Shown here piece after piece: positions 1 through 6,849 of a stretch of DNA of 16,703 nt. Positions within the stretch are counted from its first letter, which is position 1, and every line of letters starts with the position of its first letter. The notes beneath the pieces were generated by a model, which saw only the letters and a list, made by a program, of their open reading frames with translations, searched no databases and was not told the origin of the DNA. Location of the stretch: contig JAGRCC010000466.1 in NCBI GenBank assembly GCA_020433785.1, positions 1 to 16,703 on the forward strand. The letters run 5' to 3'. The stretch comes from Anaerolineae bacterium (GTDB lineage Bacteria; Chloroflexota; Anaerolineae; 4572-78; J111). A program made the translations under genes and the position numbers.

Positions 1-622
1 GCTGCACCAACCGCACATTGAGATGGGCATTGTCCCATTCGGGCTGGTCATCCGAGCGGTGGAAGCGAATGATCAGATCCGCTGCATCTTTCTGGGGCCA
101 GATGTACTTCTGGCTGTCGGATTGGCGACGCTCCATCGAAGTCAACACATCCTCAGCCCGGTAGCCGCGCTCGACCGTATCGCGATTGACTTTCCACTGC
201 CGGCGCAGACTCTCCTTCGGGTCAAGATAGACCGTCACATCGAAGCAGCGCTGCATCGCCGGGGTTACCAGGGCCAACAACCCTTCGACGATGACCAACT
301 CATTGGGATTGATATAATCCGGGGCTTCAAGCAGACCGGTGCGGTGGTTGTAGGTCGGCTTGAGAATTGGCTGCCCCACCCGTAGCAGGCTGAGATGCTG
401 GGCCACGATATCCAGATAATTGTTGTCGGGATGCAGCGCTGTTAGGTTCAGGCTGCGTCGCTGGGTTCGGCTGTATTTGTGGTAATCATCGGTGCAGACC
501 AGAGCCGCCTCCGAGACGCCCATTAACGCCGCCAAGCCCTGGGTTAACGTGGTTTTGCCGGCGGCGCTGTCGCCTACAACGCCTAACATCAGCGGCCGGT
601 GTGGTGATATCGTCTCGATCAT
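1..622 (-). CDS. prk: Phosphoribulokinase (second copy), 3'-truncated by the window edge
   Basis: Enzyme of the Calvin cycle that phosphorylates ribulose 5-phosphate to ribulose 1,5-bisphosphate with ATP. The reading frame is open for 207 codons from an ATG at 622 to the window edge; the C-terminal third is outside. Visible motifs are the P-loop GDSAAGKTT (about residues 17-25), CTDDYHKY, ALHPDNNYLDI, KPTYNHRTG, VIVEGLL and WKVNRDTVERGY, in the order expected for class II (cyanobacterial/plant-like) enzymes of the uridine kinase/PRK superfamily. By eye about half of the aligned residues match the complete copy at 4879-5871, so the two are paralogues. The P-loop cysteine used for thioredoxin control in plant enzymes is alanine here. 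The start lacks a good Shine-Dalgarno sequence at normal spacing. It lies last in the visible cluster, 178 bases after transaldolase. A uridine kinase-like specificity cannot be excluded by motif reading alone. Confidence 0.88.
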   Translation of the reverse strand, partial: MIETISPHRPLMLGVVGDSAAGKTTLTQGLAALMGVSEAALVCTDDYHKYSRTQRRSLNLTALHPDNNYLDIVAQHLSLLRVGQPILKPTYNHRTGLLEAPDYINPNELVIVEGLLALVTPAMQRCFDVTVYLDPKESLRRQWKVNRDTVERGYRAEDVLTSMERRQSDSQKYIWPQKDAADLIIRFHRSDDQPEWDNAHLNVRLVQ

Positions 623-658
623 TCGTTGCCTATGCTGGTCCTATGTAGTTAAGGTAGA

Positions 659-762
659 CGAACCAGACCTGACAGGTTTCCAGAGCCATGGTTCGGCGTA
701 AAGTCTGCCCCAATCGGCCTTTTATTTACACCTACCCGTGTCTTGTAAAACCTGTCAGGTCT
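659..762. repeat. Nested inverted repeats in the tal-prk spacer
   Basis: A perfect 15-bp inverted repeat has arms at 665-679 (AGACCTGACAGGTTT) and 748-762. Each arm itself contains an 11-bp palindrome of the form ACCTGNCAGGT, at 667-677 and 750-760. A second 7-bp inverted repeat, CGAACCA (659-665) with TGGTTCG (689-695), encloses the left arm. The arms are 68 bases apart and followed by no T-run, so this is not a normal intrinsic terminator. It may be a pair of operator sites upstream of the second prk gene, or a dispersed intergenic palindrome. Confidence 0.75.
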
Positions 763-800
763 TAACTTCATGACATTGACTGCCTAGTTATATAACATTT

Positions 801-1904
801 CTACGCCGGGACCGAACACCGCCGTTCAATGGTTGCCAGCAGCGAAGCAAAGGCATCGGCAAAGGCTTTGACCCCATCTGCTTCCAACGTTTGGGTTATT
901 TCGGCCAGCGAAATGCCCAGCGCTTCTAACTCGGTCATAACGTGGTGGGCCTCACCCAAATCCGATTCGATCGTAAGCGCGGCCCGGCCGTGGTCGCGGA
1001 AGGCGTCCAGGGTGGCCGGCGGCATGGTGTTGACGGTATCGGGGCCGATCAGCTCATCGACATAGAGTGTATCGGAGTAGGCCGGATTTTTGGTGCCGGT
1101 CGAAGCCCACAGCGGTCGCTGCACCCGCGCCCCCTCGGCCTTTAGCCGGGCAAAACGGTCGCTGCCAAAGATGGCTTTGAAGGCTTGATAAGCCAAGCGA
1201 GCATTAGCGATGGCGGTTTTACCCAACAGCGCCAGGGCCTGCTCGGAACCGAGCGCTTCCAATTGCCGGTCAACCGCCACATCGATGCGAGAGACAAAGA
1301 AAGACGCCACCGAAGCAATGGTGTCGATTGGTAGCCCTTGAGCCAAGCGATCTTCAAGGCCGGACAGGTAGGCCTCCATCACCGCCTGGTAGCGTTCGAT
1401 AGAGAAGATAAGGGTGACGTTGACATTAATCCCGGCGGCAATCGCCTGGCGAATGGCCGGTAGGCCGGCGGTGGTGGCCGGAATTTTGATCATCAGGTTG
1501 GGCCGGTCTACCCAGCCCCACAACCGTTTGGCTTCAGACAGGGTGGCCTCAGAGTCGTGGGCTAAAGTGGGGTTGACTTCCAGGCTGACGTAACCGTCGC
1601 CGCCGTTGGTTTCGTTGTAAAGCGAACGTAGCAGGTCAGCCGCCGCCCGGATATCGTCAACGGCCAGCGTCTCGAAAACCTCTAGCGGCGTTTTACCGGC
1701 CTCGGCCAGCGGCAGCAGGTCGGCGTCGTAATCGGTGGATTTGGCAATTGCGTTGTTGAAAATGGTCGGGTTTGAGGTTAGGCCCCGGATATCGCCCCGC
1801 CCGATCATGGCCGCCAGCTCGCCGTTTTGCAACAGTCGCCGCTCTATATTGTCGTACCAGATGGATTGTCCTAAACTAGCTAATTGGGTAATAGGGGTTT
1901 GCAT
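801..1904 (-). CDS. tal: Transaldolase
   Basis: Transfers a dihydroxyacetone unit between sugar phosphates (sedoheptulose 7-phosphate plus glyceraldehyde 3-phosphate to erythrose 4-phosphate plus fructose 6-phosphate) in the non-oxidative pentose phosphate pathway; cytoplasmic. The 367-residue length and the motif GLTSNPTIF (about 41-49) fit the longer bacterial transaldolase type found in actinobacteria and cyanobacteria. The Schiff-base lysine is K140 in LMIKIPAT. Further family motifs are NVTLIFS (162-168), SFFVSRID (201-208) and [10 protein letters not shown] (265-274). The start is supported by AGGAG 8 bases upstream. It follows tkt by 46 bases on the same strand, which points to one operon. 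Both enzymes interconvert C3 to C7 sugar phosphates that feed ribulose 5-phosphate to the neighbouring phosphoribulokinases. Confidence 0.95.
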   Translation of the reverse strand: MQTPITQLASLGQSIWYDNIERRLLQNGELAAMIGRGDIRGLTSNPTIFNNAIAKSTDYDADLLPLAEAGKTPLEVFETLAVDDIRAAADLLRSLYNETNGGDGYVSLEVNPTLAHDSEATLSEAKRLWGWVDRPNLMIKIPATTAGLPAIRQAIAAGINVNVTLIFSIERYQAVMEAYLSGLEDRLAQGLPIDTIASVASFFVSRIDVAVDRQLEALGSEQALALLGKTAIANARLAYQAFKAIFGSDRFARLKAEGARVQRPLWASTGTKNPAYSDTLYVDELIGPDTVNTMPPATLDAFRDHGRAALTIESDLGEAHHVMTELEALGISLAEITQTLEADGVKAFADAFASLLATIERRCSVPA

Positions 1905-1950
1905 TCGTTATTCTCCTGTGTAAATTTGGCAGTTGGTTGTAGGTTGTTAC

Positions 1951-3963
1951 TCAAAGCAGTTGTTTGGCGCGCTGCACAACATTGGCCACGGTTAGCCCTA
2001 ACTTGTCGTACAGCGTCTTGTATGGCGCCGACGCGCCAAAGCGATTTAAGGCCAGGATATCGCCTTGGCTGCCGACCCAGCGGTGCCAGCCCTGGGCAAT
2101 GCCGGCTTCTACAGCCAGCCGGGCAGTCAAGTGCGGCGGCAGCACTTGGTTTTGATAGCTTTTGGGCTGCGCCTCGAACAGTTCCCAACTAGGGAATGAA
2201 ATGAGTCTAACTCCAATTCCGTCTGCCGTCAACTGCTGACCGGCGGCTACAATCAATTCCACTTCCGAGCCGGATGCCATCAGGATTAAAGCCGGCGCAC
2301 CCTCGCCCAGGTCGGCTAGAATGTAGGCGCCTTTGCCTACATTCTGTGCCGATCCGTAGCGGGCTCGGTCCAGGATAGGTACGTTCTGGCGGGTCAAAGC
2401 CAGGGCGGTCGGCCCGTTGCGCCGTTCCAGGGCGACTTGCCAGGCCGCTGTAGTTTCGTTGGCATCGGCCGGACGTAGGGTGACCAGGTTAGGTATGGCC
2501 CGTAAGGTGGCCAGGTGCTCGATGGGTTGATGGGTAGGGCCGTCTTCGCCCAGACCGATGCTGTCATGGGTGAAGACTAAGATCGTCGGCAGGTGCGATA
2601 AAGCCGCCACCCGAATAGCCGGGCGCATATAGTCGGCAAAGACCAAGAACGTGCCGCCATAGGGCCTCAGCCCACCGTGGACGGCCATCCCGTTCAAAAT
2701 GGCGGTCATCCCATGCTCGCGCACCCCGAAATGGAAGTTGCGGCCGGCGGGTGTATCCGCCTGGAAGTCCGGTTCGCCATCGATCCAGGTTTTATTAGAA
2801 GGGGCCAGGTCGGCTGAGCCGCCGACCAGTTCCGGTATCTTCGCGGCCAGTGCATTGATGACCTTGCCGGAGGCGACACGCGTGGCTATCCCTTTGGCGT
2901 CGGCGGCAAAGGTGGGCAGTAGTTCGTGCCAATCGGCTGGTAACTGACCGTTCAGACGACGGTCTAGGTCGGCGGCTAGGTCAGGATAGTCGCGCTGATA
3001 CGCTTGCCATGGCACTGACCACGTCTCCTCCAATTGAGCGCCGCGCTCGATGGCGCTTCTAAAAAATTCCACCGTCTCACCCGGCAGGTAGAAACGAGGT
3101 TCTAAAGGCCAGGCCAGCTTTTCTTTGGCCCCGTTTAACTCGTCATTGCCGGGCGGTTCGCCGTGAGCGGCGGCCGTATCTTGCTTGGTGGGCAGCCCAT
3201 AGCCGATGTGCGTCCGGCACACAATCAGCGAGGGCCGGGGATCATCTTTGGCGGCGCTAATGGCCGCGTCGATGGTCTCGACATCGTTGCCGTCGGCCAC
3301 GTGCAGCACTTGCCAGCCGTAAGCTTCAAAGCGGGCGCCTCGATCTTCGGTAAAGGCCAGATCGGTGCTGCCGTCAATCGAAATGTGGTTGTCATCGTAC
3401 AGATAGATCAACTTGCCCAGGCGCAGATGGCCGGCCAGTGAGGCCGCTTCCGAGGCGACGCCCTCCATTAAATCGCCGTCGGTGACGATGGCGTAGGTGT
3501 AGTGGTCGATAATGTTATAAGTGTCCCGATTAAACGTGGCGGCCAGATGGGCTTCGGCAATGGCCATGCCGACGCCGTTGGCAAAACCCTGGCCTAAGGG
3601 GCCGGTGGTAGTCTCGACGCCGGGCGTGAGGCCATACTCCGGGTGGCCGGGGGTCAGGCTGCCCCACTGCCGGAACTTTTTCAGTTCGTCCAAAGGCAGG
3701 TCGTAGCCGGTTAAATGCAGCAGTGAATAGAGCAGCATCGACCCGTGGCCGCCGGACAGAATGAACCGGTCGCGGTTGGCCCAGCCCGGATGCTTTGGGT
3801 TATGGCGCAGGTGGCGGGTCCAAAGCGTGTAGGCCAACGCGGCCGTCCCCATTGGCAGGCCGGGGTGGCCCGAATTAGCCTGCTGCACCGCATCGGCGGA
3901 CAGAAAGCGAATGGCGTTGATGGCGGTAGTTTCCAGATCGCGTACATCGGTTATTTGGCTCAT
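1951..3963 (-). CDS. tkt: Transketolase
   Basis: Thiamine diphosphate enzyme that moves two-carbon units between ketose and aldose phosphates, in both the Calvin cycle and the pentose phosphate pathway. At 670 residues it has the normal family length. The N-terminal domain shows SGHPGLPMG (about 31-39), GPLGQG (121-126), and the thiamine diphosphate/Mg motif GDG... read as TDGDLMEG (161-168) with DDNHISIDG (190-198). The pyrimidine-binding domain has VREHGM with catalytic Glu416, then [20 protein letters not shown] (465-484). The ATG at 3963 has GAGGAG a few bases upstream. It lies 46 bases before tal and 179 bases after the HAD phosphatase gene; that spacer holds several repeats, so an internal promoter or RNA-processing site is possible. 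Confidence 0.97.
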   Translation of the reverse strand: MSQITDVRDLETTAINAIRFLSADAVQQANSGHPGLPMGTAALAYTLWTRHLRHNPKHPGWANRDRFILSGGHGSMLLYSLLHLTGYDLPLDELKKFRQWGSLTPGHPEYGLTPGVETTTGPLGQGFANGVGMAIAEAHLAATFNRDTYNIIDHYTYAIVTDGDLMEGVASEAASLAGHLRLGKLIYLYDDNHISIDGSTDLAFTEDRGARFEAYGWQVLHVADGNDVETIDAAISAAKDDPRPSLIVCRTHIGYGLPTKQDTAAAHGEPPGNDELNGAKEKLAWPLEPRFYLPGETVEFFRSAIERGAQLEETWSVPWQAYQRDYPDLAADLDRRLNGQLPADWHELLPTFAADAKGIATRVASGKVINALAAKIPELVGGSADLAPSNKTWIDGEPDFQADTPAGRNFHFGVREHGMTAILNGMAVHGGLRPYGGTFLVFADYMRPAIRVAALSHLPTILVFTHDSIGLGEDGPTHQPIEHLATLRAIPNLVTLRPADANETTAAWQVALERRNGPTALALTRQNVPILDRARYGSAQNVGKGAYILADLGEGAPALILMASGSEVELIVAAGQQLTADGIGVRLISFPSWELFEAQPKSYQNQVLPPHLTARLAVEAGIAQGWHRWVGSQGDILALNRFGASAPYKTLYDKLGLTVANVVQRAKQLL

Positions 3964-3988
3964 AATCGGCTCCTCTGAAAATATAATC

Positions 3989-4016
3989 GTCAGATGTCGG
4001 TAGTCAGTCGTCAGAT
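3989..4016. repeat. Degenerate heptad repeat, four units
   Basis: Four head-to-tail 7-mers lie between tkt and the HAD gene: GTCAGAT, GTCGGTA, GTCAGTC, GTCAGAT. All start with GTC. The same 7-base period appears in another intergenic repeat at 10079-10106 with a different unit (GGAGTAG). Short tandem heptanucleotide repeats of this style are known from cyanobacterial intergenic DNA; kinship with those is only suggested by form. Confidence 0.65.
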
Positions 4017-4034
4017 ATTTTCATCGTGGGTGTC

Positions 4035-4048
4035 GTCTCAGATGAGAC
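4035..4048. repeat. 14-bp palindrome in the tkt-HAD spacer
   Basis: GTCTCA (4035-4040), GA, TGAGAC (4043-4048) forms a perfect inverted repeat with a 2-base centre. It could be a regulator site or part of the repeat cluster in this spacer. No T-run follows on either strand. Confidence 0.55.
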
Positions 4049-4074
4049 TGTCTGACTCATTTGAAAATAAAGGT

Positions 4075-4136
4075 CTGGAGCGTCAAAGTTTACTTTGACC
4101 TTACTGCGCATGACAAAGCTTGCTTTGTCGCTCCGG
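4075..4136. repeat. Clover-leaf-like compound palindrome
   Basis: An outer stem of seven pairs, one of them T·G (4075-4081 with 4130-4136, core GGAGC/GCTCC), encloses two smaller hairpins. These are GTCAAAG-TTTA-CTTTGAC (4082-4099) and GACAAAG-CTTG-CTTTGTC (4112-4129). The result is a three-way junction that could form in RNA on either strand, or as a cruciform in DNA. It lies just downstream of the HAD stop codon at 4143. There is no U-tract, so simple intrinsic termination is unlikely. The compact design suggests a dispersed REP-like element, an RNA processing or stability site, or a weak transcription barrier between HAD and tkt. Confidence 0.75.
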
Positions 4137-4142
4137 TAAGTT

Positions 4143-4871
4143 TCATTGTGGTTGCTGTAACGAAGCTTCAGCAGGCAAGCATAAGGCGGCTAATTGGTCC
4201 AGCGTGAACGGCTCAAGGCTGCGGGCGACCAGGGCCGCACCCGCAAAATCCTCGCCAAAGGTGTAGTCATTATAAATAACCGCACACGGCAAACCGGCTC
4301 TATGGGCGGCTTTGAACCCTACAGCCGAGTCTTCAATCACCAAGGTTTGATGTGAATTTGTACCTAGCTCGGTCAGACAGCGGCGGTACAGCGGCGAGTC
4401 AGGGGCGGTTTTGCGTCCACTTTCCTTGCCCAACAACGGCTTAAACAGAGCGGCCACATTTGAGAGACGATGCTGCAACAACGCTTCAATCTGCGCTTCG
4501 TAGGAAGACGACACTACGGCTAATCGAATGTCGCGCTCTACGGCTGAGTCGATGAGCCGTTCTACCCCCGGCCGCAGTTGTAATCGAGGTAAGTATTTTT
4601 CGATATATAACTGCTTCTTTAATTGGGCCAAATCAGCCACAGCGCGATCTAATTCCTCCGATGATAGAGCCGGCATTCTTTGTTCCAGGGTGTGGCGCAT
4701 GCGTAAGGCATTGCCTTGCACCGGCAGCATCGCTTTGAATTCGTCCCAACTCCAGCGAATAGAGTAACCTAACTGGGTAAAGGCGTCGTTGCAGGCGGGG
4801 AGATGGCCGTGCTGTTCCGTATCGGCCAGAGTGCCGTCTACATCAAAAATAAGGGCTTGAAGTTTAGTCAT
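4143..4871 (-). CDS. cbbY: CbbY-like HAD sugar-phosphate phosphatase
   Basis: HAD-superfamily hydrolase of 242 residues. Motif I is FDVDGTLADTE with nucleophile Asp10 and acid/base Asp12. Motif II is VVSSS (119-123). The motif III lysine is K154 in GRKTAPDSP. Motif IV is LVIEDSAVGF (177-186), and LRPGV follows the cap domain. The stretch after motif I (TEQHGHLPACNDAF) resembles the GH..FN pattern of CbbY proteins, whose characterised members dephosphorylate xylulose 1,5-bisphosphate, an inhibitory RuBisCO by-product. The gene starts 7 bases after the prk stop, so the two are almost certainly co-transcribed and perhaps translationally coupled. This context favours CbbY over phosphoglycolate phosphatase or beta-phosphoglucomutase, but motif reading alone does not fix the substrate. 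Confidence 0.82.
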   Translation of the reverse strand: MTKLQALIFDVDGTLADTEQHGHLPACNDAFTQLGYSIRWSWDEFKAMLPVQGNALRMRHTLEQRMPALSSEELDRAVADLAQLKKQLYIEKYLPRLQLRPGVERLIDSAVERDIRLAVVSSSYEAQIEALLQHRLSNVAALFKPLLGKESGRKTAPDSPLYRRCLTELGTNSHQTLVIEDSAVGFKAAHRAGLPCAVIYNDYTFGEDFAGAALVARSLEPFTLDQLAALCLPAEASLQQPQ

Positions 4872-4878
4872 GATTCAT

Positions 4879-5871
4879 CTAAGTCGTAGGTCTCGTTGTC
4901 GGCACCGACCCCAATCGACTTAAGGCGGCAACCGGCGGGGCAAAGGGCATACGGGCGACATTGTTGTACTGGCGCAGCAGGTGGTAGACCAGCAGCAGTT
5001 GGGTTAGGGCCAGGGGCGGGCTGTGCCGCATTTCGGCCTGGTCTTGATAGTCGCCAAACTCTTCTTCGCGCAGTGGGCGCAAATCGGGTAGGTGCTGCCA
5101 AATGGCATCTTCCAATTCGGCCGTCTGGTCGGCGGTGACGTTGCCGTCAATTTCCAACACGTCGGCCGGCCGGTTATCGGCTCGCTTCATTTCCATACGA
5201 ACGGCCGAGCCACTGCGTTCGAGCAAATAGCTTAAATCGGGATGAGGAATGGTGGGACGCAGCGTCAACCGCACGTCAAGATGAGAACCGGCGTCTTCGG
5301 GCTTAACGCCGGCCGGTGGACTAAAGCGAACCACAATATCGGCCGCTTTGCGCTGCGGATGGATGAAGTTGGCCGAATCACATTCCCGTTTCTTTAAAGA
5401 GGCGATGACCTGCTCACGGGTATAACCGCGTTTGGTGGTATCGCGCTTGATTTTCCAAAGGTGACGCAGCTCCTCCAGCGGCTCCAGGTAAACCTTAACA
5501 TCATAAAACTGCTGCATTGCCGGGGTGGCATAACCCAGCAGCCCCTCGACAATGACGAATTCGCGGGGGTGAATGTATTCAGGCCGAACTAACGATCCGG
5601 TTGAATGGTCATAAATCGGTTTGAGAATGGGCTGGCCGTAGTGCAGCCGCTCCAGGTGAAGTTCCAAAATATCCAGGTAGTTGCAATCGGGATGCAGAGC
5701 CGAGATGCCCAACTCGGCTCGCTCACGGCGATCATACTTATGGTAATCATCGGTGCAGAAGTGGGTGACCCGGTCCTTACCTAAAATTTTAACTAGCCCT
5801 TGACTAATCGTGGTTTTGCCGACGGCGCTGTCGCCCACAATGCCCAAGATGATTGGCCGCTGTCTTTGCAT
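4879..5871 (-). CDS. prk: Phosphoribulokinase (first, complete copy)
   Basis: ATP-dependent conversion of ribulose 5-phosphate to ribulose 1,5-bisphosphate. The protein is 330 residues, the usual size of class II enzymes. Visible motifs are P-loop GDSAVGKTT (13-21), CTDDYHKYDRRER (39-51), ALHPDCNYLDI (58-68), KPIYDHSTG (84-92), VIVEGLL (106-112), WKIKRDTTKRGY (139-150) and DSANFIHPQRKAADIVVRF (165-183). The cysteine of the plant/cyanobacterial GDSGCGKST loop is valine, so the thioredoxin disulfide switch seems absent. The ATG at 5871 is preceded by AGGAGAG. It is the first gene of the cluster prk-cbbY-tkt-tal-prk; 324 bases without a clear gene lie upstream. I see no confident sigma-70 promoter there. 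Confidence 0.93.
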   Translation of the reverse strand: MQRQRPIILGIVGDSAVGKTTISQGLVKILGKDRVTHFCTDDYHKYDRRERAELGISALHPDCNYLDILELHLERLHYGQPILKPIYDHSTGSLVRPEYIHPREFVIVEGLLGYATPAMQQFYDVKVYLEPLEELRHLWKIKRDTTKRGYTREQVIASLKKRECDSANFIHPQRKAADIVVRFSPPAGVKPEDAGSHLDVRLTLRPTIPHPDLSYLLERSGSAVRMEMKRADNRPADVLEIDGNVTADQTAELEDAIWQHLPDLRPLREEEFGDYQDQAEMRHSPPLALTQLLLVYHLLRQYNNVARMPFAPPVAALSRLGSVPTTRPTT

Positions 5872-6195
5872 TACGCTCTCCTAATTATCAAACAATAGTT
5901 ACTACGTCAGCGCTCAGTCTCTAGCTGTTCGCTTATTTCCAAATGGTCGGTTACAAAGCCGATTATGATGGCCTGAGTAAATGAGATAATCGTCTAATTT
6001 GCCTCCGGGATTATGCAGTAACTATATCAAACGTTTGTGAAAAATGTAACACTAGAAAGGGTGAAGAGGGACACATTTTTAGGTGGGACGCGCCTACCCA
6101 AATGGGTGGGAAAGCAAGGTGATGGTCTCCTGGTTAAGAATCGTTGCCCGGTCGACAAAATCAACGATTTTGCCTTGTTAAGCAAGACCATCATC
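5872..6195. other. Intergenic region upstream of prk, downstream of the response regulator gene
   Basis: This 324-base gap holds the 5' flank of the prk cluster. Visible items are a 10-bp palindrome CAAACGTTTG (6028-6037), which could be an operator for prk, and ACCCA-AA-TGGGT (6096-6107), a small hairpin. The compound hairpin at 6120-6193 is listed separately. No LysR/CbbR-type T-N11-A operator could be assigned with confidence, and no convincing promoter hexamers were found by eye. A 61-codon plus-strand frame in the right half looks like chance. Confidence 0.6.
6120..6193 (-). terminator. Compound hairpin at the 3' end of the two-component operon
   Basis: An outer 9-bp stem pairs TGATGGTCT (6120-6128) with AGACCATCA (6185-6193). 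It encloses an inner 8-bp stem, AATCGTTG (6139-6146) with CAACGATT (6162-6169). The structure begins 2 bases after the response regulator stop codon at 6196. There is no U-tract on the distal side, so it may protect the 3' end of the mRNA or act with a termination factor rather than as a classical intrinsic terminator. Confidence 0.5.
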
Positions 6196-6849
6196 TTAAG
6201 AATCGGTTTCTTTACCTTTTAAATAAATTCGGGCGGCTTCGGTGCGATTGTGGACTTGCAATTTTTGATAAACATTTTTGAGATAATATTTGACGGTGTT
6301 TTCGCTGAGGTGCAGCGTGGAGGCAATTTCTTGATTGGTTTTCCCCTGAGCAATATGGGCCAATACCTCTTTTTCCCGATCTGAGAGCGCATGGGTGGGA
6401 TCGGCGTCGGTGGCGGCTTGGTGGCGGCTGGCCCGGCGCAGCAGCCAGTTGTGCACCGCGCGCGGATAGACCACCTGTCCGCCCGCCACCTGCCGGATTG
6501 CTTCGATCATCTGGCGGGACGGCTCGGTCTTAAGCACGATGCCGTCAGCTTCTAACTCCACTACCCGCTGCAAAGCTTGCCCATCGGCCAGGGCGGTTAA
6601 GACTAGCACGCGTACCGGTAAATTCCGCTGGCGAATTTGCTCCAGAACGGCAAAGCCATCCATCCCGGCCATCATCAGATCGGTGATGATTACATCCGGC
6701 CGGTGAATTTCGATCGCGCTCAATAACGCCTCGCCATCGTTGGCTGTCGCTACCACCTCGATGTCGCTGGTATCGGCCAAATGAAGTTTAAGCCCGTCTA
6801 AGACCAGGGCATGATCATCGGCTAAAATGACACGAATGGTCTTAGCCAT
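6196..6849 (-). CDS. NarL/FixJ-family response regulator
   Basis: Cytoplasmic DNA-binding response regulator of 217 residues. The receiver domain (about 5-120) has the acidic pair Asp11-Asp12, phospho-acceptor Asp57 in VIITDLMMAGMDG, Thr85 in VLVLTA and Lys107 in GIVLKTEPS. A LuxR-type helix-turn-helix (about 150-213) reads LSDREKEVLAHIAQGKTNQE, followed by the recognition helix LSENTVKYYLKNVYQKL. The ATG overlaps the end of the histidine kinase gene by 8 bases, so the pair is translationally coupled and surely functions together. The targets are unknown. The SCO and cupredoxin genes just upstream are the natural first candidates, although none of the visible repeats is proven to be its site. 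Confidence 0.95.
   Translation of the reverse strand: MAKTIRVILADDHALVLDGLKLHLADTSDIEVVATANDGEALLSAIEIHRPDVIITDLMMAGMDGFAVLEQIRQRNLPVRVLVLTALADGQALQRVVELEADGIVLKTEPSRQMIEAIRQVAGGQVVYPRAVHNWLLRRASRHQAATDADPTHALSDREKEVLAHIAQGKTNQEIASTLHLSENTVKYYLKNVYQKLQVHNRTEAARIYLKGKETDS

Noticed and set aside
23..385. 120-codon plus-strand open frame at the left edge
   Set aside because: It lies fully inside the partial phosphoribulokinase gene on the minus strand, whose motifs are unmistakable.
1880..2192. 102-codon frames on both strands around the tkt-tal junction
   Set aside because: Both overlap the coding sequence of tkt and the start of tal. The ribosome binding site at 1904 belongs to tal, and no family features are visible in the overlapping frames.
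4868..5138. 77- to 80-codon frames over the prk 3' end on both strands
   Set aside because: They have low-complexity Ala/Pro/Arg-rich composition typical of out-of-frame readings and lie inside prk.
6037..6222. 61-codon plus-strand open frame in the prk upstream region
   Set aside because: It has no ribosome binding site, runs over two hairpins and into the end of the response regulator gene on the other strand, and shows no recognisable protein features.
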